DNA of 64,000 nt, taken from Bacteroidetes bacterium HGW-Bacteroidetes-4 (lineage in GTDB: Bacteria; Bacteroidota; Bacteroidia; Bacteroidales; SZUA-534). The position numbers were made by a program, and so were the translations under genes. Below are positions 1 through 9,403 of this stretch, piece by piece. The stretch covers positions 1 through 64,000 of the forward strand of contig PHDD01000009.1 in the NCBI GenBank assembly GCA_002840905.1, given 5' to 3'. Below the pieces are notes generated by a model, which searched no databases, was not told where the DNA came from, and saw nothing but the letters and a program-made list of their open reading frames with translations. Within the stretch, counting starts at the first letter, position 1; every line of letters begins with the position of its first letter.

Positions 1-125
1 CATGTTCGACCGCCTTTTAGTAGCCTGTGTAAGTGAAAATTACAAAATTAATATTAATGATTCCCGATAGTCATAATTTTTTATTATAAACAAGGTATAA
101 AATTTTCAATCTTACATATAATTTT

Positions 126-133
126 TATCTTTG
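126..133 (+). promoter_or_regulatory. Bacteroidota -7 promoter element (TATCTTTG)
   Basis: The sequence TATCTTTG matches the Bacteroidota -7 consensus TAnnTTTG and lies 57 bases before the ATG of the TPR gene. I see no clear TTTG at the -33 spacing, so this rests on the -7 match and position only. Confidence 0.45.
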
Positions 134-190
134 CGCACTCAAAATTAGAGGGTTAAGAATTCTGAAGAAGCATATTGAGAGAAATACACG

Positions 191-1786
191 ATGAGAAGGG
201 TTTTACTTACAACAGTTTATTTATTACTGATTTTTGCACTAAGTGCACAAAATGCAAAAAAACAATTTCGGACGGCAAAAAAATTAATTGAATCAGGTCA
301 ATATCAGGCGGGTATTAACAGATTAAACCAGGCTATTGAATTAAACAAAACATTTAAAGAGGCTTATATTTTGCGGGCTGATGCATTTGAATTGCTTGGA
401 AACTTTGAACAGGCAGCAGCCGATTATGAAAAAGTTGCTTCGTTAAATTCCGATCAGGCAGCCTTTTTTTTTCAAACCGGAAGGCTATATTATCTATCCG
501 AAAATAATCAACGGGCTATTATTTTTCTGAATCACGCTTCAACTCTTGATGCTAAGTACCCTGAGCTTCTGCTTTTTAAAGCAAAAGCTTATCTGGCAAA
601 CAAAGAATTTGCCAAAGCACTAATTGCAATTGAAACCGCTTTGCGCAACGAAGTATCGTATGAGCATTATTATGTTCGTGCGCTGACTTACGACAGTCTG
701 AAAAAATATCCGCAAGCCATTGAGAGTTACCGACAGGCTCTTGATTTAAATTCGGGCCAAGCAAGTATTTATTACGACTTGATACGCTCGTTGCTTAAAA
801 ACAAGCAGTTAGACGAGGCCCTGATTTTTGCTCAACAGGCTACTCAACTTTTTCCCTACGAAGCCGAAGCCTATAAAATTCGTAGTTTGGTTTACTACCA
901 GCGCAGGGAATTGTTTCAGGCCATTAACGATTTGTCGAAACTGGAAACCCAGACCAACGATTTGGTTCTCATTTTATGTACCCGCGGAAAATACTATTTT
1001 GAGTTTGAGCAGTTTCAAAATGCTAAATCTGATTTTAGCCAAATACTGCACAAAAACCCCGAACACAGCAGTGCTTTGTATTGGCGGGGTCGTTCCAACG
1101 AGGAATTGATGGAACTGGATTTGGCACGTGCTGATTATGAGCAGTTCTTAAACACCGGTTCGTCAAGTAAAAATGTCTGGTATTACGATGCACAAGAACG
1201 GCTTTTTGTATTGAACCGTGAAACCGAGGCTCCTCAGATTTCCATTGAATATCCGCTTATTATTGATGGAAACAAACTGGCACTGGAGAACTTTACCGAT
1301 AGTATTGAGTTACGCGGTCAATTGGCTGATAAAAGTGGTTTAAAGCAGCTTTTTATAAACAAGCAGCAGGTTAAGCTACTGTCAGGCTCTCAGTTTGTTT
1401 GTAAGCTTTCACCAAAAGAACTTTCAAAAATCGAATTTATTGCTGAAGATGTCTACAACAATCGAACAGAGCTTAGTTACGATTTAATTTTAATGGAAAA
1501 AGACACACCCAAAGTTAAAATCCGTTATCCTGAAATAGATGCCCGGGGAATTTTCCACGTGGACAATCAGGCCAATGAACTAAAAATTGAAGGATGGATA
1601 ATTGATTCGAGTCGAATAAAAGAAATTTGGATAAATGATCGTAGTGTAGCTTTTAATAAATCGGTCTTAAACCCCGGGTTTTCTATCCAGCTTACCGGTT
1701 TACCCATCGACAGCATTACGGTTAAAGCCGTCGATGTTTTTGACAACGAAACCATCCTTTACCTCACCCGGCATCACGAAAACTAA
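191..1786 (+). CDS. Secreted tetratricopeptide-repeat protein with two C-terminal beta modules
   Basis: A 531-residue protein of unknown specific role. Residues 1-20 form a signal peptide (basic MRR, then a hydrophobic stretch ending at LSAQNA), so it is probably periplasmic or envelope-attached. From about residue 22 to 330 there are roughly eight to nine TPR-like helical hairpins, recognisable by repeated A-x-x-x-Y/F-x-x-A-I patterns (AGINRLNQAIELN, AAADYEKVASLN, AIESYRQALDLN). TPRs usually mediate protein-protein contacts. Residues about 342-430 and 435-531 are two related beta-rich segments, each beginning P-x-(I/V)-x-I-x-YP and containing an (L/I)KxxxIN motif, so this half looks like an internal duplication. 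No catalytic motif is visible. It is followed by an independent thioredoxin-like gene. The family assignment (TPR) is firm; the function is not. Confidence 0.85.
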   Translation: MRRVLLTTVYLLLIFALSAQNAKKQFRTAKKLIESGQYQAGINRLNQAIELNKTFKEAYILRADAFELLGNFEQAAADYEKVASLNSDQAAFFFQTGRLYYLSENNQRAIIFLNHASTLDAKYPELLLFKAKAYLANKEFAKALIAIETALRNEVSYEHYYVRALTYDSLKKYPQAIESYRQALDLNSGQASIYYDLIRSLLKNKQLDEALIFAQQATQLFPYEAEAYKIRSLVYYQRRELFQAINDLSKLETQTNDLVLILCTRGKYYFEFEQFQNAKSDFSQILHKNPEHSSALYWRGRSNEELMELDLARADYEQFLNTGSSSKNVWYYDAQERLFVLNRETEAPQISIEYPLIIDGNKLALENFTDSIELRGQLADKSGLKQLFINKQQVKLLSGSQFVCKLSPKELSKIEFIAEDVYNNRTELSYDLILMEKDTPKVKIRYPEIDARGIFHVDNQANELKIEGWIIDSSRIKEIWINDRSVAFNKSVLNPGFSIQLTGLPIDSITVKAVDVFDNETILYLTRHHEN

Positions 1787-1961
1787 CACCATTACCGAAA
1801 ATAATAACTTTTCAATTGCTTCCCGAATAAAACGTTGAACAACATTTGAGCTGCTTCAATCGTTTTGTTGTTGTTTTGTGTCGGTGTAAAAGGCAACTTT
1901 ATGCCTGATGTTGACATCTGACAGATAATTACAACAGAACTAATCGATAAACAAATTTATC

Positions 1962-3428
1962 ATGATAAAGCAAATTGCCCGGCTAATTTCCAGCGTAGCA
2001 TTGATAGCCTTGTTAGTTATTACTATTCAGGCCTGCCAAAACGCAACAAAGAAACAAGAAAATGCTTACGCAGATTCGGAAAACGAAGACTCCAGGAAAC
2101 CTTTTGTTGAAACCCGGCTAAAGGGAACCTTGTTCAATTCCACCGATCCAATGGTTGTTGTTTCTGCTCCGGGTATTTCAGACACCGTGGAAGCCAACAG
2201 TAAAAATCAGTTTGAATTTGTGTTAAGCCTTAACCGGGGTGGTTATTTTGTAATTCACAACAGCGGTAAAAACCTGCGCGTATATTTAAGCCCGGGCAAT
2301 AAGCTTGAACTTACCTTCGATGCAGGCGATGTTTATGAATCGTTAACCCTTGAGGGAGCCGGAAGCCTTGAAAACACCTTCCTGAAGAAAAAATACCAAC
2401 TCCTTTTGGAGCACACTTTTAGTGGGTCGCACGCCTATGAAATTCAACCCAAAGCATTTCGTTATTTGGTTGATTCGCTTTACGTGGTGGAAAAACTTTA
2501 TTTAGCCGGTTTTGTTGAGCAAAATCCTGGTATATGTCCCGATTTTGTTGAGCGGGAACAAGCTGCCCTTTTATACGATTGGGCCAGTAAACTCATGGAA
2601 TATCCCCGCTTAAACCAGGTAAATGCTACCATCGACAAAGATCAATATTTTAAATTTTTGAACAAAATATCGGTAAACGAGCCCCGCTATCTCGACATTT
2701 ACGAATACCGCATGTTTTTAAATGCCTACATTGCGCATTATACCCATCAGCAAATGCAGGCTGCCGGAAAATGGAACCTCGAAACCCACGAAGTTTCGCT
2801 CATCCGGATGCAGCAGATTAACCGACTGATTACAGACTCCAGGGTTAAAGATTACCTGCTGGCATCGGTAATAAAGGAACAGGTGAATTATTTTGGCTAT
2901 AAAAATACGGAGAACCTGTTTAAAATTTTTGAAATGAATTGCAGCGACGAACTGCTAAAACAGGAAGTATTGGCACCTTACCAAAATTACCTGGCTTTAA
3001 AGCAACATGCCGACGCTCCCGATGTAAAACTTATTAACTCGCAGGGCAAACAATATACATTGGCCGATTTTGCCGGTAGTTATATTTACATCGATGTTTG
3101 GGCTACCTGGTGCCTGCCTTGTAAAAAAGAAGCGCCCTATTTTGAAGACTTACGACAAAAATACGTGCACAAAAACATCACATTTATTGCCATCTCAGTC
3201 GATGAAAAACAAGACGACTGGCGAGAATATTTAACGGTACGTCCCACCAAACTTCCGCAATTTTGGGCGGTAGATGCAAAACAGTTTTTAAGTGATTATG
3301 TGATTAAAACCATTCCGCATTTTATAATTATTGGTCCCGATGGGAAAATAGTAAACCCCAATGCATTCAGGCCTTCGGAGCCCGATTTATCGTGGTTCGA
3401 AAGTTTGCCGGGAAAAAGAGCGGTGTAA
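1962..3428 (+). CDS. TlpA-family thioredoxin-like lipoprotein (thiol-disulfide oxidoreductase)
   Basis: A 488-residue lipoprotein with a C-terminal thioredoxin fold. The N-terminus is a lipoprotein signal ending in the lipobox IQAC (Cys25), which would anchor it in the envelope. Residues about 45-150 resemble the beta-rich DUF4369-like domain often found ahead of TlpA domains in Bacteroidota, followed by a long helical linker. The thioredoxin domain runs from about residue 350 to the end and carries the redox pair Cys384-Leu-Pro-Cys387 in WATWCLPCKK, plus a cis-proline region (KTIPHFIII). By family knowledge it would reduce or exchange disulfides in periplasmic proteins. The start was chosen because it gives a complete lipoprotein signal. 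No dedicated cytochrome-biogenesis partner is adjacent, so the substrate is unknown. Confidence 0.88.
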   Translation: MIKQIARLISSVALIALLVITIQACQNATKKQENAYADSENEDSRKPFVETRLKGTLFNSTDPMVVVSAPGISDTVEANSKNQFEFVLSLNRGGYFVIHNSGKNLRVYLSPGNKLELTFDAGDVYESLTLEGAGSLENTFLKKKYQLLLEHTFSGSHAYEIQPKAFRYLVDSLYVVEKLYLAGFVEQNPGICPDFVEREQAALLYDWASKLMEYPRLNQVNATIDKDQYFKFLNKISVNEPRYLDIYEYRMFLNAYIAHYTHQQMQAAGKWNLETHEVSLIRMQQINRLITDSRVKDYLLASVIKEQVNYFGYKNTENLFKIFEMNCSDELLKQEVLAPYQNYLALKQHADAPDVKLINSQGKQYTLADFAGSYIYIDVWATWCLPCKKEAPYFEDLRQKYVHKNITFIAISVDEKQDDWREYLTVRPTKLPQFWAVDAKQFLSDYVIKTIPHFIIIGPDGKIVNPNAFRPSEPDLSWFESLPGKRAV

Positions 3429-3480
3429 ACAGAAGCTTGCTGTTGTTCATTTCTTAAAATCATCCGTTGTTTTTTCCTTT

Positions 3481-3774
3481 TCAAACTATATTATTTCAAC
3501 GGGATACCCTATTATTTCAAATTCAACGTGTATTATTTGAAAGTTAAGGTTTGTTTTTAGAAAGTCATACCATTTTTTTCAATGTTCGAACCTTATTCTG
3601 GAGGTATCAGACCTTTTTTTGGAACCGTCGAACCTCATTCCGGAGGCATCGTACCTCTTTCTGTGAACCGCGAATCTCTTTTCGCAAAGGTCGGACCTTG
3701 TTTCGCGAACATCGGACCTTATTATTTCATCTGCTGACCTCATTCTTTCACCTTCCGACCTCATTATTTGAAAG
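3481..3774. repeat. Array of 14 degenerate 21-bp tandem repeats between convergent genes
   Basis: From 3481 to 3774 the sequence breaks into fourteen consecutive units of exactly 21 bases with no indel. The nine units from 3586 on are clearest and share a core like TCGGACCTCATT followed by a T-rich stretch and often GAA; the first five units are more diverged but hold the phase, with the TTATTT core recurring at 21-base steps at about 3492, 3513 and 3534. Because 21 is seven codons, both strands stay open for about 60-75 codons, giving heptad-like peptides; I regard these as by-products of the repeat. The array fills the space between the stop codons of two convergent genes. Its function is unknown. 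Confidence 0.85.
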
Positions 3775-3781
3775 ATGAATG

Positions 3782-4726
3782 TTAAAAGGGCAGGTTTTTT
3801 AAATCAACATTTCCGCCCGAGAGAATTATAGCTACGGTTTTTCCGGTAAACTTTTCCCGATGTTCCAGCATCACAGCCAGCGGAACTGCCGACGAGGGTT
3901 CAATAACAATTTTCAGGTATTTATAAACCAGTTCCATGGCTTCTACAATAGCATTTTCAGAACAGGTAAGCAATTCGTCCAGATGGCTGTTAATAATTTC
4001 GAAAGTTAGTGGCGACAGCGATGTGCGCAAACCATCGGCAATGGTTTTGGGGTTGTTGGCCGGAATTAATTTATTGGCCTGAAACGACAAAAAGGCATCG
4101 TTGGCTTGTGCGGGTTCGGCACCAATAATTCGGGTCTTTTTCCAGCTGTTTTTTGCGGCAATACAAGTTCCGCTCATTAAACCACCGCCACCAATGGGTG
4201 CCATCACCACATCGGGTTCCGGAATTTGTGAAACCAGCTCAAGGCAAGCGGTCCCCTGGCCACAAATAACATTAAAATTATCGTACGGATGAACCAAAAC
4301 AGCCCGGGTAGCGTCCATAACTTTTTGCAGCGTGGTTTCGCGTGCATCCAGGGTTGGCTCACAAAAAGTAATCTGTCCGCCATACGCTTTTACGGCTTCA
4401 ATTTTCACCCCGGGAGCGTTTACGGGCATTACAATATGCGCTTTAATTCCATTCATGGTTGCTGCTTTGGCCAGTGCAGCTGCATGATTCCCCGAAGAAT
4501 GTGTGGCAACACCCCGTTTTTTTTCTTCAGCGCTAAGCTGCAATACCGCGTGGCTTGCACCGCGGAATTTGAAAGCGCCTACCTTCTGAAAATTCTCGCA
4601 TTTGAATAGCAGCTGGCAGCCCATTTTAAGGTTTAGCAGTTCAGAATGCATCACGGGAGTTTCGTGAATAAACGGTTTAATTAAAGCGTGTGCCGTTTTT
4701 ATGTTTTGTAGGCTGGGTAGTTGCAT
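3782..4726 (-). CDS. PLP-dependent serine/threonine dehydratase (threonine ammonia-lyase family)
   Basis: A 314-residue fold-type II PLP enzyme, the length of short, catabolic-type threonine dehydratases without a C-terminal ACT domain. The PLP-binding lysine is Lys53 in GAFKFRGA; the substrate loop is SGNHAAALA; the phosphate-binding glycine loop is GGGGLMSG; and the C-terminus has SGGNVD, where PLP N1 is contacted. Family knowledge: the enzyme deaminates threonine to 2-oxobutanoate and/or serine to pyruvate; serine racemases share the same motifs, so specificity cannot be settled from sequence alone. It lacks the regulatory ACT domain of biosynthetic IlvA, so isoleucine feedback is not expected. 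It stands alone, convergent with the thioredoxin-like gene and separated from it by the 21-bp repeat array. Confidence 0.88.
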   Translation of the reverse strand: MQLPSLQNIKTAHALIKPFIHETPVMHSELLNLKMGCQLLFKCENFQKVGAFKFRGASHAVLQLSAEEKKRGVATHSSGNHAAALAKAATMNGIKAHIVMPVNAPGVKIEAVKAYGGQITFCEPTLDARETTLQKVMDATRAVLVHPYDNFNVICGQGTACLELVSQIPEPDVVMAPIGGGGLMSGTCIAAKNSWKKTRIIGAEPAQANDAFLSFQANKLIPANNPKTIADGLRTSLSPLTFEIINSHLDELLTCSENAIVEAMELVYKYLKIVIEPSSAVPLAVMLEHREKFTGKTVAIILSGGNVDLKNLPF

Positions 4727-4891
4727 ACAGGATGTTTATGAAAGTTAGTTGTAAAAGTTGTGTTATATATCAGAACAAACTTAATTTATTTTGGCACGAA
4801 TTTTATAAGATTCCACTATTTTTATCGTTTGCTAGCAACAAGGCATTTTAAAGCGTAAATTGCAGCAATTTTTCTGACAAATAGGTAAATC

Positions 4892-5617
4892 ATGAAGTTA
4901 AGAACAGAGCATCTTATAAAAAAATACGGTTCACGTACGGTGGTTAAAGGCGTTTCATTCGAAGTTGAAAAAGGAGAAATTGTTGGTTTGCTTGGGCCTA
5001 ATGGTGCCGGGAAAACCACATCGTTTTATATGATAGTGGGATTAATTACTCCCAACGAAGGAAAAATATTTCTTGACGATTTGGATATCACCAGCGAACC
5101 CATTTACAAAAGGGCAAAGCGGGGAATTGGTTACCTTGCACAGGAAGCTTCCGTTTTCAGAAAACTGAGTGTTGAAGATAATATCAAAACGATTCTTGAA
5201 ATGACCCCCCTGACTAAACAAGAACAATCGGATAAGCTGGAATCACTTTTAAACGAATTTGGCTTGCAACACATCCGTAAAAGTCTGGGAATTCAACTCT
5301 CGGGAGGTGAACGACGCCGTACCGAAATTGCCCGTGCACTGGCCATTGATCCGAATTTTATTTTGCTCGATGAACCTTTTGCCGGTGTTGACCCTATTGC
5401 TGTTGAAGACATTCAGGGAATAGTTCGAAAACTAAAGGAAAAAAACATTGGTATTTTAATTACCGATCATAATGTGCACGAAACCCTTTCCATTACCGAC
5501 AGGGCTTACCTTTTGTTCGAAGGAAAAATTCTGAAGGCAGGTACTGCTCATGAATTATCTGAAGACGAGCAGGTAAGAAAAGTATATTTGGGCAAAAATT
5601 TTGAATTGCGCATTTGA
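4892..5617 (+). CDS. lptB: LPS export ABC transporter ATP-binding protein LptB
   Basis: A 241-residue cytoplasmic ATPase that powers extraction of lipopolysaccharide from the inner membrane with LptF/LptG. Walker A is GPNGAGKT (residues 35-42), the ABC signature is LSGGE (136-140), Walker B ends in LLLDEP-like ILLDEP with Asp160-Glu161, and the H-loop is in ITDHNVHE. The switch sequence EPFAGVDP and the overall length (about 240) are characteristic of LptB rather than of generic importer ATPases. LptF, LptG, LptC and LptA genes are not adjacent, which is normal in Bacteroidota. The ATG start gives a family-typical N-terminus ([15 protein letters not shown]). Confidence 0.93.
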   Translation: MKLRTEHLIKKYGSRTVVKGVSFEVEKGEIVGLLGPNGAGKTTSFYMIVGLITPNEGKIFLDDLDITSEPIYKRAKRGIGYLAQEASVFRKLSVEDNIKTILEMTPLTKQEQSDKLESLLNEFGLQHIRKSLGIQLSGGERRRTEIARALAIDPNFILLDEPFAGVDPIAVEDIQGIVRKLKEKNIGILITDHNVHETLSITDRAYLLFEGKILKAGTAHELSEDEQVRKVYLGKNFELRI

Positions 5618-5626
5618 ACTGTTTAT

Positions 5627-5634
5627 TATATTTG
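5627..5634 (+). promoter_or_regulatory. Putative Bacteroidota promoter (TTG / TATATTTG)
   Basis: TATATTTG matches the -7 consensus, and a TTG at 5606-5608 lies 18 bases upstream, close to the expected -33 spacing. It starts 10 bases after the lptB stop and would give a leader of about 170 bases for the DUF5686 gene. Confidence 0.35.
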
Positions 5635-5810
5635 CTTAACTGAAATTTAGTGGAGTTTACTAATGAAGTTATGTTTTACTTAAAGTCATGAACCACTTCT
5701 GCGTATTACTCTTCATCGTTTAATAGGCTTAAAAAAAATTGAAACCGGTTTGTCCGGTTTCATATAGATAATTTTTTAATATAGTGTTGGGTGTTCCATT
5801 CAATGAACCG

Positions 5811-8291
5811 ATGAAAAAACGTTCCGCGTACCAGAGTATTTTACTAATTGTTGGCTTAACCTTTGGATTGCAGGCAATGCTTAATGCACAGGTTACACGC
5901 ATACGGGGCAAAGTGCTCGACCAACAAACCAGTGAACCCTTGCCTTTTGTTAATATCAGCATCGAGGGAACGACCCTTGGAACCATTACCGATTTTAACG
6001 GCGATTTTTTTCTGGAAACCCGCTTACAACCCAATAGCATTGTTGCCTCATACATTGGCTACCACATGCAGCGTATTCCGGTTACTCCAGGTACTTTTCA
6101 GGAAATTGAAATCCGGCTCGAGGCAGAAAATATTGAACTCGACGAAATTGTGGTTACTCCGGGCGAGAATCCGGCACATCGCATATTAAGAAAGATAATC
6201 GATAACAAAAAACAAAACGACCCAGCCCGAATTGGAAGCTATCAATACGAAATTTACAATAAAATGGAACTCGACATAAACAACCTGACCGAGGAGTATA
6301 AAAACCAGCGGGTTTTCAGGCAGTTTCAGTTTATTTTCGATTACATAGACACTTCGGCCATAACCGGAAAAACCTTTTTGCCGGTTTTTATCGTGGAAAC
6401 ACTGAGTGATTATTACTATCAAAAAGATCCACCCAAAAAAAAGGAAGTAATTAAGGCAAATAATATCAGCGGAATCGATAGCGATAAGGTTTCGGAATTT
6501 ACCGGACAAATGTATCTCGACTTTAATATTTACGACAATTTTGTGCCCATTATGGGACTCGAAATGGTAAGTCCAATTGCCAATTTTGGTTTGATTTACT
6601 ATAAATACTATTTAATCGACAGCGCTTTCCGCGACAATCACTGGTGTTATCAGATTTCTTTCCGTCCTAAACGCAAGATGGAGCCTACCTTTAATGGTTA
6701 TTTCTGGGTGCAGGACACTACGTTTGCTATCCAGAATTATAAAATCAGGTTGGCCGACGATGTAAACATCAACTTTGTTGACGATTTTGTGGCAGAACAA
6801 ACTTACACACTGGTTGAAGATTCTGTTTGGTTCCCGATGAAACAGGAACTGTTTATCGATTTTGCGGTAACAAATAAGGATTACGGATTCTTCGGGCGTA
6901 AAACCACTTCGTTTCAAAATATTAAACTTTACCCCAGGCTCAATGAGAAGTTTTTCTCGAAACAATTGGCCGAGGAAACTATAATAAAGGAAAACGCACT
7001 TGATTACAATATTGAGCAATGGCAAAAGTTACGTCCGGAGGAGCTTTCGCAGCGGGAACAGGACATTTACCAGATGGTCGATTCCATTAAGGAAGTTCCC
7101 CTGTTTAATTCCATTATCGATGTTATTAATACCGTTATTACAGGCTATTGGGTGAAAGGCCCCATTGAGATTGGCCCGTATTATACACTTTACAGTTTTA
7201 ACCCCATCGAGGGGCAACGGTTTAAATTCGGTTTCCGAACCAGTAATAGTTTTAGCACCAAAGTAATGTACAATGGCCACCTGGCCTACGGAACCCGCGA
7301 TAACAAATTAAAATACGGAGCCGGCGTACTTTACGACTTTAATAAAAACCCGCGCCGACGGGTAGGTTTGCAATACAAGCTCGACTACGAGCAATTGGGC
7401 GTAACAGAAAACGCCTTTTTAAGCGATAATTTTTTAGCTTCAATATTTAGCCGCGAAATTAACGACAAGCTAACCGAAGTAAACGATATATCAACCTACT
7501 ATGAACACGAGTGGTTTCAAGGCTTTTCAAACACTATAACCCTGCGAAACAAACGGATATTTTCGTCTGTTAATGTGCCTTTTATGCATGTGAATGAACT
7601 GAATGACACCCTCTCGTTCAATAGTTTAGTTACCAGCGAAATTAAATTAAATGCCCGGCTGGCTTTTAACGAAAAGTTTGTTTACGGCGAGTTTGAACGC
7701 ATGAGCCTGGGAACACGCTACCCCATTTTAAACCTGAATTTTACTGCTGGTGTGCAGGGAATCTTTGAGAGCGATTACGAATATTACAAGCTAAATTTTA
7801 GCATTGAGCACAAATTTCCCATCAGCCCTTTTGGCGATTTTAAATACGTAATTGATGCAGGAAAAATATTTGGCAGTGCACCCTATCCCTTTCTGCAACT
7901 TCACGAAGGCAACCAAACCTACGCTTACGACGATTATGCTTTTAACCTGATGAATTATTACGAATTTGTAAGTAATCAGTACTTGAGCCTTATGTTAGAA
8001 CACCATTTTAACGGGTTTTTTCTGAATCGCGTTCCCTTGTTCCGCCGTTTAAAACTACGCGAGGTAACCGGATTAAAAATATTGGGAGGCGATTTGTCGG
8101 AACGTATTCCTGGTTCCATTATGTTTCCCGAAAACCTCGATGTTTTAAGCAAACCTTATATGGAAGCCAGTGCCGGAATCGAAAACCTGTTTAAATTTAT
8201 CCGAATTGATGCCGTTTGGCGTCTAACCTACAAAGACAAAACTGACATAAAGAACTTTGGTATTTTCGGCAAATTGCAAATCATGTTTTAA
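5811..8291 (+). CDS. DUF5686 outer-membrane protein with carboxypeptidase-regulatory-like domain
   Basis: An 826-residue envelope protein. I start it at the ATG at 5811 because this yields a clean signal peptide (MKKRSAYQSILLIVGL, cleavage near LNAQ), whereas the in-frame GTG at 5784 only adds a non-signal extension. Residues about 25-110 are a CarboxypepD_reg-like beta domain (RGKVLDQQTSEPLPFVNISI, then TDFNGDF), a module shared with TonB-dependent receptors. Residues about 115 to the end match the DUF5686 architecture: a periplasmic part and then a beta-rich region ending in a terminal strand with C-terminal Phe (FGKLQIMF), which suggests an outer-membrane barrel. Function is not established for the family. 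Its last 11 bases overlap the end of the convergent EamA gene. Confidence 0.85.
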   Translation: MKKRSAYQSILLIVGLTFGLQAMLNAQVTRIRGKVLDQQTSEPLPFVNISIEGTTLGTITDFNGDFFLETRLQPNSIVASYIGYHMQRIPVTPGTFQEIEIRLEAENIELDEIVVTPGENPAHRILRKIIDNKKQNDPARIGSYQYEIYNKMELDINNLTEEYKNQRVFRQFQFIFDYIDTSAITGKTFLPVFIVETLSDYYYQKDPPKKKEVIKANNISGIDSDKVSEFTGQMYLDFNIYDNFVPIMGLEMVSPIANFGLIYYKYYLIDSAFRDNHWCYQISFRPKRKMEPTFNGYFWVQDTTFAIQNYKIRLADDVNINFVDDFVAEQTYTLVEDSVWFPMKQELFIDFAVTNKDYGFFGRKTTSFQNIKLYPRLNEKFFSKQLAEETIIKENALDYNIEQWQKLRPEELSQREQDIYQMVDSIKEVPLFNSIIDVINTVITGYWVKGPIEIGPYYTLYSFNPIEGQRFKFGFRTSNSFSTKVMYNGHLAYGTRDNKLKYGAGVLYDFNKNPRRRVGLQYKLDYEQLGVTENAFLSDNFLASIFSREINDKLTEVNDISTYYEHEWFQGFSNTITLRNKRIFSSVNVPFMHVNELNDTLSFNSLVTSEIKLNARLAFNEKFVYGEFERMSLGTRYPILNLNFTAGVQGIFESDYEYYKLNFSIEHKFPISPFGDFKYVIDAGKIFGSAPYPFLQLHEGNQTYAYDDYAFNLMNYYEFVSNQYLSLMLEHHFNGFFLNRVPLFRRLKLREVTGLKILGGDLSERIPGSIMFPENLDVLSKPYMEASAGIENLFKFIRIDAVWRLTYKDKTDIKNFGIFGKLQIMF

Positions 8292-9180
8292 GCTTTTTCT
8301 TTTTATTTACCAGCCATACACCAACCAATGCCAGGCAAATGCTGCCAAACTGGAGCCAGGTAATGGTTTCTCCATCAAATATTCCCCAAAGAATAGCAAA
8401 GAATGGAATTATATAGGTTACTGAAGTAGCAAAAAGTGCCGAAGTATAATGAACCAGACTATTAAAAAAGAACAATGAAAGAACCGAACCAAATAATGAC
8501 AAAATAAAAATAAATCCCAGATTCAGCGCCCATTGCTCGGTTGCAAAAGCAGGACTTAAATCAGAAAAGAGCAGGTAAATTCCAGCTGGTGGGCCCACAA
8601 ACAAAAAAGCCAGCGAGGTAATTTCAACACCCGATAAATCTTTCAGTTTAAAGCGTATTTCATTGGCATTAATACCATATCCAATGGTGGCAATTACCAC
8701 ATAAAGCGCATAGCCGTTTATGTTTTGTATCGTTTCAAGCATATTTCCCTGGCTTATTAGGCCCACAGCTCCTACAAGCCCCAAAAGAATTCCCATGATT
8801 TGCCAACGTCCGGGGCGGTTTTTATAGATAAGTATTCCGGTAATCAAAGCAAAAAATGGAGCCAAGCTGTTTATCATGCCTGCAAGTGAACTATTAATCT
8901 GGGTTTGTGCCTTGGTAAATAAAAAAGCCGGGAAAAAGATTCCGGCATATCCCGTAATTAAAATGTGAATCCAGTTGGTTCGGGTAATCTTTTTGTAGAA
9001 CCTGAAAAAAGTTGGAGCCAGAATCATAAACCCGAAAAAAATCCGAAAAGCTGCAACCTGCATGTAATCGAACGAGCGGAGTCCCTTTTTCATTAAAATA
9101 AATGAGGAACCCCATATTAGTGCTAGGGTCAGCAGGGTTACCCACTGCCAGCTTTTTTTCGACAAATCGTAAACAGTCAT
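8281..9180 (-). CDS. EamA/DMT-family membrane transporter
   Basis: A 299-residue integral membrane protein with about ten hydrophobic helices arranged as two EamA repeats (roughly residues 12-145 and 155-292). Typical family marks are ALIWGSSFILMKKGLRSF near the N-terminus, NSLAPFFALITG in repeat one and TSVTYIIPFFAILWG in repeat two. Drug/metabolite superfamily members usually export amino acids, nucleotide-like compounds or other small metabolites; the substrate cannot be read from the sequence. It ends in KKKKLKT, a cytoplasmic basic tail. It overlaps the convergent DUF5686 gene by 11 bases and has no operon partner. Confidence 0.9.
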   Translation of the reverse strand: MTVYDLSKKSWQWVTLLTLALIWGSSFILMKKGLRSFDYMQVAAFRIFFGFMILAPTFFRFYKKITRTNWIHILITGYAGIFFPAFLFTKAQTQINSSLAGMINSLAPFFALITGILIYKNRPGRWQIMGILLGLVGAVGLISQGNMLETIQNINGYALYVVIATIGYGINANEIRFKLKDLSGVEITSLAFLFVGPPAGIYLLFSDLSPAFATEQWALNLGFIFILSLFGSVLSLFFFNSLVHYTSALFATSVTYIIPFFAILWGIFDGETITWLQFGSICLALVGVWLVNKKKKLKT

Positions 9181-9380
9181 TGGTATCTAATTTTTAGGGC
9201 GTAAAGATAGCATTAACATACACACCCCGATAAGGGTTGTAAAAATATTAATTTTTGAAATTTTCAATCTTTCTATATGTTGATTAATATGCAATAAATC
9301 AGAAAGTTGAAATATGTTATTTTGTGTGGCTTATTAACAGGCTGTTGATAAATCGTATTTAATTCGCAGGTTCAAATAAC

Positions 9381-9388
9381 TATATTTG
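9381..9388 (+). promoter_or_regulatory. Putative -7 promoter element for parE (TATATTTG)
   Basis: TATATTTG lies 15 bases before the parE ATG, so a transcript would have only a very short leader. No convincing TTG at the -33 spacing was found. Confidence 0.4.
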
Positions 9389-9403
9389 TCCAAAATTTAG
9401 GAT

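Noticed and set aside
3551-3778. A 75-codon plus-strand frame and a 61-codon minus-strand frame with heptad-like peptides
   Set aside because: Both are explained by the 21-bp repeat, whose length is a multiple of three; no ATG start, promoter or signal supports either as a gene.
5784-5810. GTG start nine codons upstream for the DUF5686 protein
   Set aside because: It would bury the signal peptide; the ATG at 5811 gives a proper export signal.
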